A DNA stretch of 64,000 nt from Chlorocebus sabaeus (GCF_047675955.1 NC_132909.1:47653431-47717430), one strand, 5' to 3'; counted from the first letter of the stretch, positions 29,160 through 40,870 are shown. The notes: generated by a model from the letters alone, not told the origin. Numbers and translations are program-made.

Positions 29160-29830
29160 AGCTCCCTGTGGCGGTTGGACAGTCCCACGCAAGAGTGCGA
29201 GCGCCGAGGCCTGCGGGGGGCTGCGCGCGGCCACAGCACAGGGCGGTCACACTGTCCCGACCAAGCAGGGACCCCAGGGCCTGGCCCAACCCGGGGCCCC
29301 CCTGCCGGGGTGGGAGCAAGGTCCCCCGCCCCGGGGAGGCGAGAAGACGGGCAGAAGGAGAAGGGAGCCACTGAGACGTGGGGCCCCGGGACATCGGAGA
29401 TCGCGGCGGAGGTTTGGGGCGAGGAGGCCTGTGGACAGGACCAGGATGGCGTCCAGGGGGCGGTGGGTCCAGCGACGGTTGCCAGGGTGACGGGGGACGG
29501 GTTGATGGTTGACCGGAACGGGTAGCGGTTGTCCAGGTGACCGGAGGGGCCCAGGCAAAGGCTGACGGGAGGCCTGGGACAGTTGCCCTGGCGACGGGGT
29601 TCCGCTGACGGTTGCTAGGGCGACGGAAAGGCGCCTTCTTCCGCCTGCGCGGCCGCAGGCGGGAGGGAGGCGGGGTCTTCTGGAGAAGGCGATCGCGTCG
29701 ATTGGGCAGAGTCCTGGCTAGTGAGCCAATAGAGACTCGTGTCTCTCCTAGACCCGCCTCCCCCAGCCTGAGCCAATCCCGGCCCGCTTTTTTTTTTTTT
29801 TTTTTTTTTTTCCTGGCTCAAGGGCTTGTC
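29160..29830. promoter_or_regulatory. Orphan CpG island with X-box-like and CCAAT motifs
   Basis: A CpG-dense island 3 kb downstream of EPHX3 and 22 kb upstream of NOTCH3, with no recognised gene. Four 14-base motifs resemble the RFX X-box GTTGCCATGGCAAC: 29478-29491 (11/14), 29528-29541 (9/14), 29582-29595 (12/14) and 29611-29624 (11/14). CCAAT boxes lie at 29701 (inverted), 29726 and 29773. A 9-bp inverted repeat with a 4-base loop lies at 29641-29662 and a T24 run at 29788-29811. I infer a promoter or strong enhancer. The transcript, if any, is unknown. Confidence 0.6.
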
Positions 29831-30723
29831 GCGCGCATCTTTTAGGGCTGGAGCGGGGACCTCGGGGGCTTGGCCTGGGGTGTCTCCCATGATCGGCCTA
29901 TCCCTCTCCCTGCCTCTAGTCCACTTTCTATCACTCACTCTCTCACTCCTCACTCATTCAGAGGTCTGGTCTGCATTGATGGTCCAGTAGTAGAATTCTC
30001 ACTTCCCATTCATTCCTTCATCCATTCATCTGTCCCTGCCACCAGTTCTAGGAGGGATGGTGGGAGACAAAACCGGGCTCTGACACTGCCAGCAGGGTGT
30101 GATCAGGCCCTGGTGGAATGAGAAATGGGAGGAGCACTTACCTGGGGGGAGGGAGGGAAGGCTCCCTGGAGGAAGCAGTCTTGGAGCTGAACCTTGCAAA
30201 GCTGGGCTCCGACTCGCAGAAGCCTCCCACGCAGGGATGATTTAGCATTTCCGTGAGACTGGGAGGAAAGTCTGGGATCGGAAGACGTGGAACTGTAAAA
30301 GGGGAGGGTCTCGGACAGATCCGTGTGTCTGGAATGTCACTTGGGGGATGGTGAGAAGGCGGACCAGAGGAGCAGACGGAGGGTGGGGAGGCCTCAGAGG
30401 AGGATGGGCGTGGTCCAGGCAGTGGAGAACGAGACTCAAGTCCAGGCACTGGAAGAGGAGCAGATACGATGGGAAGGTACAGAGGCAGGTTTGGGATATA
30501 TTCAGTCTGACAGGGCTGGATCCCAGGGTAGGGACCTAGAAGCATGTTATGGGCTAAAGACAAAAACAGCCCAGCAAGCATCGGTGTATTGTGCGGCAGA
30601 GAGTCTCTGAAGCTGGGAGCGAGGGTGAAGTCTCCCTAGAGCAGAATGGACAAGACTGAGCCCTGAGGACCCCCAACACCTCAGAGACAGACAGAGAAGA
30701 GAGGCCACAAAGGTAGGAGGTGA
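29831..30723. other. Unique intergenic sequence downstream of the orphan CpG island
   Basis: Mostly non-repetitive. The part near 30140-30230 (GGCTCCCTGGAGGAAGCAG...) resembles a degraded L2. No exon is recognised. Confidence 0.5.
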
Positions 30724-31008
30724 GGCCGGGCGCGATGGCTCATGCCTGTAATCCTAGCACTTTGGGAGGCGGAGGCCGGCGGGTCACAAGGTCAGGAGAT
30801 CAAGACCATCCTGGCTAACATGGTAAAACCCCATCTCTATCAAAAACACAAAAAATTAGCCGGGCATGGTGGCACACGCCTGTAGTCCCAGCTATTCAGG
30901 AGGCTGAGGCAGGAGAATCACTTGAACCTGGGAGGCAGAGGTTGCAGTGAGCCAAGATCATGCCACTGCACTCCAGCCTGGGCGACAGAGGGAGACTCCG
31001 CCTCAAAG

Positions 31009-31040
<32 letters not shown>

Positions 31041-31379
31041 AAAGAAAAAGAAAGAAAGAAAAAGAAAAGAAAGAAAGAAAGATCGGGCACAGTGGCTCAT
31101 GCCTGTAATCCCAGCACTTTGGGAGGCCGAGGCGGGAGGATCACGAGGTCAGGAGTTGGAGACCAGCCTGCCCAACACAGTGAAACCCTGTCTCTACTAA
31201 AAATGCAAAAGTCAACTGTGCGTGGTGGTGGGCGCCTGTAATCTCAGCCACTCAGGAGGCTGAGGCAGGAGAATCACTTGAACCCAGGAGGTGGAAGTTG
31301 CAGTGAGCCAAGATCGCACCACTGTACTGCAGCCTGGGCAACAGAGCTAGACTCCGTCTCAAAAAAAAAAAAAAAAAAG
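30724..31379 (+). repeat. Two sense Alus, the second in the tail of the first
   Basis: First Alu 30724-31038 with a long A tail, then (GAAA)n, then the second at 31082-31379. G(G/A)TAGGAGGTGA precedes the first and follows the second, so the pair shares one outer target duplication. Confidence 0.9.
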
Positions 31380-31475
31380 ATAGGAGGTGAACCAGGCAAA
31401 AGTGGTGCCCCAGCAATGGAGGAGGGAGGAGTGTCAAGGGATAGGGATGTAGTTCCTGGTGTCAAAAGCTGCTGA

Positions 31476-31594
31476 GAGACAAGCGTGGTTGTTCATGCCT
31501 TTAGTCCCAGCATTTTGGGAGGCTGAGGAGGGAGGATCACTTCAGACCAAGAGTTTTGAGACCAGCCTTGGAAACACTGCAAGACCCCTTGTCT

Positions 31595-31636
<42 letters not shown>

Positions 31637-32476
31637 AAACTGCTGGGCATGGAGGCTTGTGCCTGCAGTCCAAGCTACTTAGGAGGCTGAGATGGGAGGA
31701 TCGCTTGAGCTTGTGAGGTCAAGACTACAGTGAGCTGTGATCATGCCACTGCATTCCAGCCTGGGCAACAGAGCAAGACACTGTCTTAAACAAACAAAAA
31801 CCCAGGCCAGGCACAGTGGCTCACTCGTGTAATCCCAGCACTTTGGAAGGCCAAGGTGAGCAGATCACTTGAGGCCAGGAGTTCAAGATCAGCCTGGCCA
31901 ACATGGTGAAACTCCGTCTCTACTTAAAAAAAAAAAAAAAAAAAAAAATTAGCTGGGCTTGGTGGCGGATGCCTGTAGTCCCAGCTACTCAGGAGACTGA
32001 AGCATGAGAATTGCTTGAACCTGGGAGGTGGAGGTTGCAGTGAGCTGAGATCGTGCCACTGCACTCCAGCCTGAGAGACAGAGGGAGACCTTGTCTCAAA
32101 CAAAAAGAAAAAACAAACAAACAAACAAAAAACAAAACAGGCCGGATGCGGTGGCTCACGCCTGTAATCCCAGCACTTTGGGAGGCCGAGGCGGGTGGAT
32201 CACCCGAGGTCAGGAGTTCGAGACCAGCCTGACCAACATGGAGAAACCCCGTTTCTACTAAAAAAAATACAAAATGAGCCGGGCTTGGTGGTGTATGCCT
32301 GTAATCCCAGCTACTCGGGAGGCTGAGGCAGGAGAATCGCTTGAGCTTGGGATGCGGAGGTTGCGGTGAGCTGAGATGGCGCCATTGCACTCCAACCTGG
32401 GCAACAAGAGCGAAACTCCATCTCAAAAAAAAAAGAAAAAATGAAAACCCAAAACAAAACAAAACAAAAAAACAAC
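31476..32476 (+). repeat. Three tandem sense Alus
   Basis: 31476-31799 (old, with its middle A-rich linker grown to about 37 A), 31805-32138 and 32141-32476 (tail of CAAAA units). Confidence 0.88.
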
Positions 32477-32650
32477 TGCTGAGATAATCAAGCAAGAGCC
32501 ATGGAAATCTCCAAGTTATGAGGGAGGAAAGCCAAGAGTGAGACTGAAGGCAGAGGGCTTGGCTGCTCTGAATGAGGTTAAGCAGGAATGGGCAAGGGAA
32601 TATTGGAGGCTTGGGGAAAAACAACAGAACACATTCAAACAGAGTAATGC

Positions 32651-32797
32651 GGTCAGGCACCCAGGCTCACACCTGTAATCCCAGAGCTTTGGGAGACTGA
32701 GGAGAGAGAATCACTTGAGTTTAGGAGTTTGAGACCAGCCTGGGCAACACAGTGAGACCCAGTCTCTAAAAATAAAAAATAAAAAATAAAAATAAAA
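32651..32797 (+). repeat. Free left Alu monomer (FLAM-like)
   Basis: Only the left arm is present, ending in an (AAAAT)n-like tail. Confidence 0.75.
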
Positions 32798-33067
32798 GAC
32801 AAACCGGAAAATTTGAGGCAGGTTTGCTGCAAGGACTATACACAGAGGCATGGGCAGAGTTTGGGGAAACCAACAGGAGTTGGTGAGACACCCAGGGCAA
32901 GCATCCTTGGGGATCCCTTATCATTTCTGGAAGCTCCCGACAGGGCAAGGGGAAGGATGTTAGCAGAGCCTAGGGAGAGAGTCATGCGCATGACAGACAC
33001 AGCCAAGTTGAGGCGACCCTGCAGGGAAGGACCCAGGAGGATTAGTGTCCCCTATTCACTTTCCTCT
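32798..33067. other. Unique intergenic sequence
   Basis: 270 bases, with nothing recognised. Confidence 0.6.
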
Positions 33068-33116
<49 letters not shown>

Positions 33117-33520
33117 AGACAAAGTGTCGCTCTTGTTGCCCAGGCTGGAGTGCAGTGACGTGATCTCAGCTCACTGCAACCTCTGCCTCCCAGGTTCAAG
33201 TGATTCTCCTGCCTTAGCCAAGTAGCTGGAATGACAGACGCCCGCCACCATGCCCAGCAATTTTTGTATTTTTAGTAGAGACAGAGTTTCACCATGTTGG
33301 CCAGGTTGGTCTCGAACTTAGGTGATTCACCCGCCTCAGCCTCCCAAAGTGCTGGGATTAGAGACATGAACCACCACACCTGGCTAATTTTTGTATTTTT
33401 AGTAGAGATAGGGTTTCACCATGTTGGCCAGGTTGCTCTCAAACTCCTGACCTCAAGTGATCTGCCCTCCTCAGCCTCCCAAAGTGCTGGGATTACAGGC
33501 GTGGGCCACTGCACCTGGCC
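33068..33520 (-). repeat. Antisense Alu with a partial second copy
   Basis: A T run of about 45 starts the element. The GGGATTA...CCTGGCTAATTTTTG segment occurs twice, so this is either a composite of two Alus or an internal duplication. Confidence 0.8.
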
Positions 33521-33708
33521 AGATTTTCACTTCATCATGGAAGAGATTTCAGCCTGTGGCTAAGGAAGAAGGTAATGAAAGCCTAGGGGAGGAGCTCCCC
33601 TTCTCTCATGGAGGAGGGAAGGTAGTTGGGACAGTGGGGACAAGTGCCACCCCTACAGGAAGGAGGACAAACTTCTGGGGCCAGGGAGGAAAAAACAAGC
33701 AGTAAGGG

Positions 33709-35448
33709 CAGGGGTCCCCCCACCTCAGGCCACAGAGAAACGGGGCAGCACAACAGGAGCTGAGTGGCAGGAGAGCCAGCGAGGCTCCATCTGTATTTAC
33801 AGCCCCTCCCACTCCGCATATTACCACCTGAGCTCTGCCTCCTGTCAGATAAGCAGCAGCATTAGATTCTCATAGGAGTGCAAATCCTACTGTGAACTGT
33901 GCATGGAAGGGATCTAGATTGCATGCTCCTTATGAAAATCTAATGCCTGATGATCTGTCACTGTCTCGCATCACCCTCAGATGGGACTAACTAGTTGTGG
34001 GAAAAACAAGCTCAGGGCTCCCACTGACTTTACCCCCATTATGGTCGTATCATTATTTCATCATATAGTGCCATGTAATAATAATAGAAATGAAGTGCAC
34101 AAAAAAATCTAATGCGTTTGAAGCTGGTCGCAGTGGCTCATGCCTGTAATTCCATCACTTTGGGAGGCCGAGGCAGATGGATCATTTGAGACCAGGAATT
34201 AGAGACCAGCCTGGCCAACGTGACGAAACCCTATCTACTGAAAATACAAAAACTAGTTGGACGTGGTGGCGCATGCCTGTAATTCCAGTTAATCAGGAGG
34301 CTGAGGCACAAGAATCACTTGAACCCAGGAGGCAGAGGTTGCAGTGAGCTGAGATCATGCCACACTGCATTCCAGCCTGGGTGACAGAGCGAGACTCTGT
34401 CTCAAATACATAAATATAAATAAAAATGTAGACCGAGTGCGGTGGCTCATGCCTGTAATCCCAGCACTTTGGGAGGCCGAGGCGGGCAAACCACCTGAGG
34501 TCAGAGGTTCGAGACCAGCCTGGCCAACATGGTGAAACTCTGCCTCTACTAAAAATACAAAAATTAACTGGATGTAGTGGTGCATGCCTATAACCCCAGC
34601 TACTCAGGAGGCTGAGGCAGGAGAAATGCTTGAACTCGGGAGGCAGAGGTTGCAGTCAGCCGAGATTATGCCACTGCACTCCAGCCTGGGCAACAGAGTG
34701 AGACTCCATCTCAAAAAAAAAAAAGGCTGGGCGCGGTGGCTCAAGCCTGTAATCCCAGCACTTTGGGAGGCCGAGACGGGCAGATCACGAGGTCAGGAGA
34801 TCGAGACCATCCTGGCTAACATGGTGAAACCCCGTCTCTACTAAAAAATACAAAAAAACTAGCCGGGTGAGGTGGCGGGCGCCTATAGTCCCAGCTACTC
34901 AGGAGGCCGAGTCAGGAGAATGGCGTGAACCCCGGAGGCGGAGCTTGCAGTGAGCTGTGATCCGGCCACTGCACTCTAGCCTAGGCGACAGAGCAAGACT
35001 CCATCTGAAAAAAAAAAAAAAAAAAAAAGAAGGGGGGTGGGCCAGTGGCCAGGCATGGCTCTCATCTGTAATCCCAGCACTTTGGGAGGCCGAGGCGGGA
35101 GGATTACCTGAGGTCAGAAGTTTGAGACCAGCTTGACCAACATGGAGAAACCTCGTCTCTACTAAAAATACAAAATTAGCCGGGTGTGGTGGCACATGCC
35201 TGAAGTCCCAGCTACTCGGGAGGCTGAGGCAGGAGAATCGCTTGAACCCAGGAGGCAGAGGTTGGGGTGAGCCAAGATCACGCCACTGCGCTCCAGCCTG
35301 AGCAACAAGAGCGAAACTCCATCTCAAAAAAGTAAAAAATAAAAAAAGTATCACTTGAATGATCCCGAAACCACCCCCTACCCCGGTCTGTGGAAAGATT
35401 GTCTCTCACAAAACCAGTCCCTGGTGCCAAAGAGGTTGGAGGTCACTG
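33709..35448. mobile_element. MER1-type hAT-Charlie DNA transposon, split by four Alus
   Basis: The left end CAGGGGTCCCCCCACCTCAG and the right end ...AAGAGGTTGGAGGTCACTG match the MER1 terminal inverted repeats. Eight-base duplications flank it (AGTAAGGG at 33701, AGTTAGGG at 35449), as expected for hAT elements. The left part runs 33709-34121 and the right part 35350-35448. It is non-autonomous, with no transposase. An internal palindrome lies at 33859-33946. Confidence 0.85.
34122..35349 (+). repeat. Stack of four sense Alus inside the MER1 element
   Basis: 34122-34428, 34431-34724, 34725-35028 (AluY-like) and 35047-35349. All lie head to tail, suggesting repeated insertion into A-rich tails. 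Confidence 0.88.
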
Positions 35449-35456
35449 AGTTAGGG

Positions 35457-35704
35457 GACATCAGAACATCCCAATTCAGAGGTGAGCAAGGGGAGATAAG
35501 ATCCAGGGTGGGGCCATGGGCATGGAAGGTTGCTGAGGTCCAGAGCCCAGGGCCTGAGAAGACAGGACAGAGAACAGAGTGTCAGACACAATGGAAGGTT
35601 CTGGGGTGGGGAAATCAGCACCCCCAGAAGCGGTTGAGAATGACCTCCCCTCTACCCCTCCCCAGAACCACAGAGCTGCAGATGCTCCATCGAAGTGAAT
35701 TCCA
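35457..35704. other. Unique intergenic sequence
   Basis: 248 bases without a recognised feature. Confidence 0.6.
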
Positions 35705-36717
35705 GGCTGGGTTTGGTTGCTCATGCCTGTAATTCCAGCACTTTGGGAGGCTGAGGCAGGAGGATCACTTGAGGCCAAGAGTTCAAGACCCCATCTCTAC
35801 AGGAAAAAAAAAAAAAAAAAAAAAAAAGGCTGGGCGCAGTGGCTCACGCCTATAATCCCAGCACTTTGGGAGGCAAAGGTGGGCAGATCACTAGGTCGAG
35901 AGATCGAGACCATCCTGGCCAATATGGTGAAACCCCGTCTCTGCTAAAAATACAAAAATTAGCTAGGCATGGTGGCGCGCGCCTGTAGTCCCAGCTACTG
36001 GGGAGGCTGAGGCAGAAGAATCGCTTGAACCCAGGAGGCAGAGGTTGCAGTGAGCTGAGATCATGCCACACTGCACTCCAGCCTGGGTGACAGAGCAAGA
36101 CTCTGTCTCAAAAAAAAAAAAAAAAAAAGGGCCAAGTGCCATGGCTCACACCTGTAATCCCAGCACTTTGGGAGGCTGAGGCAGGCGGATCACAAGGTCA
36201 GGAGATCAAGACCATCCTGGCTAACACGGTGAAACCCCATCTCTACTAAAAATACAAAACATTAGCCGGGCGTGGTGGCAGGCGCCTGTAGTCCCAGCCA
36301 CTCAGGAGGCTGAGGCAGGAGAATGGCGTGAACCCAGGAGGCAGAGGTTGCAGTGAGCCGAGATCACACCACTGCACTCCAACCTGGGTAACACAGTGAG
36401 ACTCCTTCTCAAAAAAAAACCAAAAATCAAAAAAAAGGGCCAGGCGCGGTGACTCATGCCTGTAATCCCAACACTTTGGGAGGCAGAGGTGGGTGGATCA
36501 CCTGAGGTCAGAAGTTCAAGACCAGCCTGGCCAACATGGTAAAACCCCATCTTTACAAAAATAAATTAGCTGGGCATGATGGCGGGTGCCTGTCATTCCA
36601 GCTACTTGGGAGACTGAGGCATGAGAATTGCTTGAACCCAGGAGGTAGAAGTTGCAGTTAGCTGAGATGGTACCATTGCACTCCAGCCTGGGCAACAGTG
36701 AGACTCCGTGGGGGGGA

Positions 36718-36748
<31 letters not shown>

Positions 36749-37056
36749 TGGCGGGTTCAGTGGCTCACGCCTGTAATCCCAAGCACTTTGTGAGGCCGAG
36801 GCAGGCAGATCACCTTAGGTCAGGAGTTCAAGACCAGCCTGACCAACATGGAGAAACCCCATCTCTACTAAAAATACAAAATTAGCCAGGCGTGGTGGCT
36901 CATGCCTGTCATCCCAGTTACTTGGGAGGCTGAGGCAGGAGAATCGCTTGAATGCAGGAGGCAGAGGTGGCGGTGAGCTGAGATCGTGCCATTGCACTCC
37001 AGCCTGGGTGAGAAGAGTGCAACTCCGTCTCAAAAAAAAACCCAAACAAACAAAAA
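35705..37056 (+). repeat. Five tandem sense Alus with a (TA)12
   Basis: 35705-35827 (left part only), 35828-36127, 36129-36436, 36438-36725 and 36750-37056. (TA)12 at 36726-36749 lies in the tail between the fourth and fifth copies. Confidence 0.88.
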
Positions 37057-37462
37057 GCGACTTCTCTTCCTCCACTTCCTTTTCTCTTCCATCAGTTCTC
37101 ACACCCCAACACCCCAGTCTTTTCCTCTGACCTAGCCCCTGATCCAGGGGGTGTGGATACGTCTATGCGCATACAGAGGGTCTCAGGAAGTCTTGAGGGC
37201 TGGCCCTGGACATGATCAGGTCCCAACTCCCAATTTATTCATTCATCCAGCTGAAAACGATTTCACTTACTGTGCATCGGGCTCTGTGCTGGATGTTGGG
37301 GACTCAGCACTGACCAAGACAGATGCTCACCTAGCTCACAATCTGACGGGCGAGCCAGGCAGGATCACATGGAGTCATCAGAGCCCTAATGGAGGCTGTG
37401 TGAAACCTCAGGGAAGGCTCCCTGGGAGAAAAGAATGACAGGCCTTCCACAGTGATTCTTTT
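37057..37462. repeat. Old L2/MIR-like fragment in unique sequence
   Basis: From about 37235 the sequence follows the common pattern ATTCATTCATCCAGC...GGGCTCTGTGCTGGATGTTGGGGACTCAGCA...ACCAAGACAGA. The first 180 bases are unique. Confidence 0.5.
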
Positions 37463-38385
37463 CAGCCAGACGCAGTGGCTCATGCCTGTAATCCTAACAC
37501 TTTGGGAGGCCAAGGTGGGTAGATTGCTTGAGCTCAGGAGTTTGAGACCAGCCAGGGAAACATGGTGAAATCCCGTCTCTACTAAAATACAAAAAATTAG
37601 CCCAGGTGCAGTGGCTCATGCCTGTAATCCCAGCACTTTAGGAGGCTGAGGCGGGTGAATCACTTGAGGTCAGGAGTTCAAGACCAGCCTGGCCGAACTC
37701 CTGACTCTACTAAAAATACAAAAAAATTAGCCAGCTGTGATGGCGGGTGGTTGTAATCTCAGCTACTTGGGAAGCTGAAGCAGAACAGCTTGAACCCGGG
37801 AGGCGGAGTTTGCAGTGAGTCAAGATCACACCGAAGGCCGGGCGCGGTGGCTCAAGCCTGTAATCCCAGCACTTTGGGAGGCCGAGACGGGCGGATCACG
37901 AGGTCAGGAGATCGAGACCATCCTGGCGAACACGGTGAAACCCCGTCTCTACTAAAAAATATAAAAAACTAACCGGGCGAGGTGGCGGGTGCCTGTAGTC
38001 CCAGCTACTCGGGAGGCTGAGGCAGGAGAATGGCGTAAACCCGGGAGGCGGAGCTTGCAGTGAGCTGAGATCCGGCCACTGCAGTCCAGCCCGGGCTACA
38101 GAGCAAGACTCCGTCTCAAAAAAAAAAAAAAAAAAGATCACACCGTTGTACTCCAGCCTGGGCAACAAGAGTGAAACGCTGTCTCAAAGAGAAAAAAAAA
38201 AAAAAAAAAAAAAATTACCTGAGCATGGTGCTGCACGCCTGTAGTCCCAGCTACTCGGGAGGCTGAGGCATGAGAATCGCTTGAACTTGGGAGGCAGAGT
38301 TTGCAGTGAGCTGAGATCGTACCACTTGCACTACAACCTGGGCAACAGAATGAGGCTCTGTCCCCAAAAAACCAAAAAAAACCTC
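37463..38385 (+). repeat. Three-level nested Alu
   Basis: The outer Alu is 37463-37602 plus 38213-38385, flanked by AGTGATT(C/G)TTTT. A middle Alu (37603-37836 plus 38138-38212) interrupts it at AAAAATTAG. An inner AluY (37837-38137) interrupts the middle copy, with AGATCACACCG duplicated. All are in the same orientation. Confidence 0.88.
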
Positions 38386-38395
38386 AAAGTGATTG

Positions 38396-38730
38396 TTTGT
38401 AAACTAAAACAGCTTCTTGGGCTAAAACCCTCCAGTGGCTTCACCTTCACTGTGCTTGGGCTAGAATCCCAGACCCTCTGGCCCCTTGGGAGTCAGCCCC
38501 ACCCGCTTCCCTGACCTCCTCCCCTTTGCTCATTCTGCACCCGGCACCCAGGCTTCCTCACTGTTCCTCTCGTCCACCCTCCCCTTCCTCCTTTGGGCCT
38601 TTGCACTCGCTGTTCACTCTGTCTGGAACACCCTAGCCCTGGATGTTTGCATTGCAGGCTCCTCTTCTCCTTTGGGTGACTTTCCCGCTCTCCCTCACAT
38701 GTAACCATCTTGTCTCAGTGGCTCTGTTTT
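38396..38730 (+). repeat. L2 fragment
   Basis: It matches the L2 3' region pattern: CCTCCAGTGGCTTCACCTTC, GGGCCTTTGCACTCGCTGTT, CTGTCTGGAACACCCT. Confidence 0.7.
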
Positions 38731-38744
38731 GGTTTCTTTTCTTT

Positions 38745-39054
38745 TCTTTCTTTCTTTTTTTTTTTTTTTTGAGATGGAATATCCCTCCGTCACCCAGGCT
38801 GGAGTGCAGTGGTGCGATCTCGGCTCATGGCAACCTCCACCTCCCAGGTTCAAGCGATTCACTTGCCTCAGCCTCCGAAGTCACTGGAACTACAGGCGCC
38901 CGCCACCAAGCCCGGCTAATTTTTGTATTTTTAGTAGAGACGAGGTTTCACCATGTTGACCCAGGCTGGTCTCCAACTCCTGACCTCAGGCGATCCGCCC
39001 ACCTCAGCCTCCCAAAGTGCTGGGATTACAGGCATGAGCCATAATACCCAGCCT
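38745..39054 (-). repeat. Alu, antisense
   Basis: Full length, preceded by a CTTT-rich impure tail. Confidence 0.9.
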
Positions 39055-39057
39055 CTT

Positions 39058-39709
39058 TATTATTTTTTTTTTAAGACAGGGTCTTGCTCTTTTGCCCAGG
39101 CTGGAGTAGAGTGGCACAATCATAGCTCTCCGCAGTCTCAAACTCTGGGCTCAAATGATCCTCCTGCCTTAGCCTCAGAAGTAGATGGTACTACAGGCAC
39201 ACACCACCTATGCCTGGCTAATTTAAAAGATTTCCTTAAGCCAGGCACAGTGACTCTTGCCTGTAATCCCAGCAGTTAGGGAGGCCAAGGTAGGTGGATC
39301 ACGAGCTCAGGGGTTCGAGACCAGCCTGACCAACATGGTGAAACCCTGTCTCTACTAAACACACACACACACACACACACACACAAAACAAAACAAAACA
39401 AAACAAAACAAAAAAACTAGCCAGGCATGGTGGCACATGCCTGTAATCCCAGCTACTCGGGAGGCTGAGGCAGGAGAATCACTTGAATCCAGGAGGCGGA
39501 GGTTGCAGTGAGTGGAGATGGTGCCACTGCACTCTAGCCTGGTGACAGAGCGAGACTCTGTCTCAAAAAGAAAAGAAAAAAAATTCTTTCGAAGAGACAG
39601 GTGGGGTCTCGCTATGTTGACCAGACTGGTTCTGAACTCCTGGACTCAAGTGATACTCCTTCCTTTGCCAAAATGCTGGGATTACAGGCGTGAGCCACCG
39701 TGCCCGGCC
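39058..39709 (-). repeat. Antisense Alu split by a sense Alu
   Basis: The outer antisense copy is 39058-39235 plus 39585-39709. A sense Alu at 39238-39584 sits inside it and has (AC)13 and (AAAAC)n at 39359-39411 in its middle linker. The pair could form a hairpin. Confidence 0.82.
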
Positions 39710-40060
39710 TTGATGGTTCTTGTTTGCCTGTTTGTTTCTTGTCTGTTTCCCTTCTCAGGGCAGGAACTGGCTCTGTCTTGGGTCACCTCTGCCTACAATA
39801 AGGCCTGGCACCAAGTAAGTGTCCAGTAAATGTTTGTTGAACGACTGAATGAAGGTGAGAAGAGCTGGAAGGTCAGAGTAAGCAGCCAGGGGAAAGGAGC
39901 CTTTGTGGAATGAGAAGCATGTTCCTACCAGTGGGAACGTTGCAGGCAAAGGCTGGCAAGGCCGAGAGGCAGGGGGATGAGGCTGATGAGGTGGGGAGGA
40001 ATTGTGTTGCTTCAGGCAATGGGGAGCCATGGAAGGTTCAAGCGTCGGAGTGTCCAGGGA
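39710..40060. repeat. L2/MIR-type remnants
   Basis: The segment CAGGGCAGGAACTGG...AATAAGGCCTGGCACC...GTCCAGTAAATGTTTGTTGA is typical of an L2/MIR 3' end. From about 39890 a degraded L2 in the other orientation may follow (AGAAGCATGTTCC...GCAAAGGC). Confidence 0.55.
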
Positions 40061-40570
40061 AGCAGTGTCCAGGGGACACAGCTGGGCCCAGCCTCCCCAC
40101 ACTTGCCGAAGGCCCACACTCAACTGTCCTCACCCCTGCTGGTTCTCACTAGGCTCCCACAGCCCACTGCCTGGCTGGAGAACCTGGCCCCAGCTTCTGG
40201 GCAGAGGGCGGGACCGCAGTCCCAAGAGGAAAAGTAAGGGCACATTCTCAGGTTCCTGGTCAGCAGGCCGGCAGCTGTGTCTTGGCCTGGCCCCAGGTCC
40301 TGCATCCCCAGGGACTGAGCTCATGGAGGAGAAATGCAGTCCCCAGCCAAGGCAGCCAGCAGGAGCTGGAGAGGGGGCTCAAGCCCACCCCCGCCACATT
40401 GAGAACAGTGTGGCTGCAGGCTGCAAGGCCATGGGAAGGGTTCCTCCGACTGCCCCGTCCCCTAGGGATCTGGACACCTTGGGTGGGTCCCACCACCGTG
40501 GCTGGAGGGCAGTGGCAGGAACCCACAGCTGAGACCCCATCTTTGGCTGAGCGGGTGCTTTGTAGATATG
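40061..40570. other. Unique GC-rich intergenic sequence
   Basis: Non-repetitive. Open frames exist but show no domain or codon pattern I can support. Confidence 0.5.
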
Positions 40571-40870
40571 TCTTTCTTCTTTTTACTTGAGACAGAGTCT
40601 TGCTCTGTTGCTCAGGCTGGAGTGCAGTGGTGCAATCTCGGCTCACTGCAACCTCTGCCTCCCGGGTTCAAGTGATTCTCCTGCCTCAGCCTCCCAAGTA
40701 GCTGGGATTACAGGTGTCTGCCACCAGGCCTGACTAATTTTTGTATTTTTAGTGCAGGTGGGGTTTCGCCATATTGGCCAGGCTGGTCTCGAACTCCTGA
40801 CCTCAAGTGATCCGCCCATCTCAGCCTCCCAAAGTGCTGGGATTACAGGCATGAGCCACTGCTCCTGGCC
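40571..40870 (-). repeat. Alu, antisense
   Basis: Full length; GTCTTTCTTCTTTT is duplicated at both sides. Confidence 0.92.
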
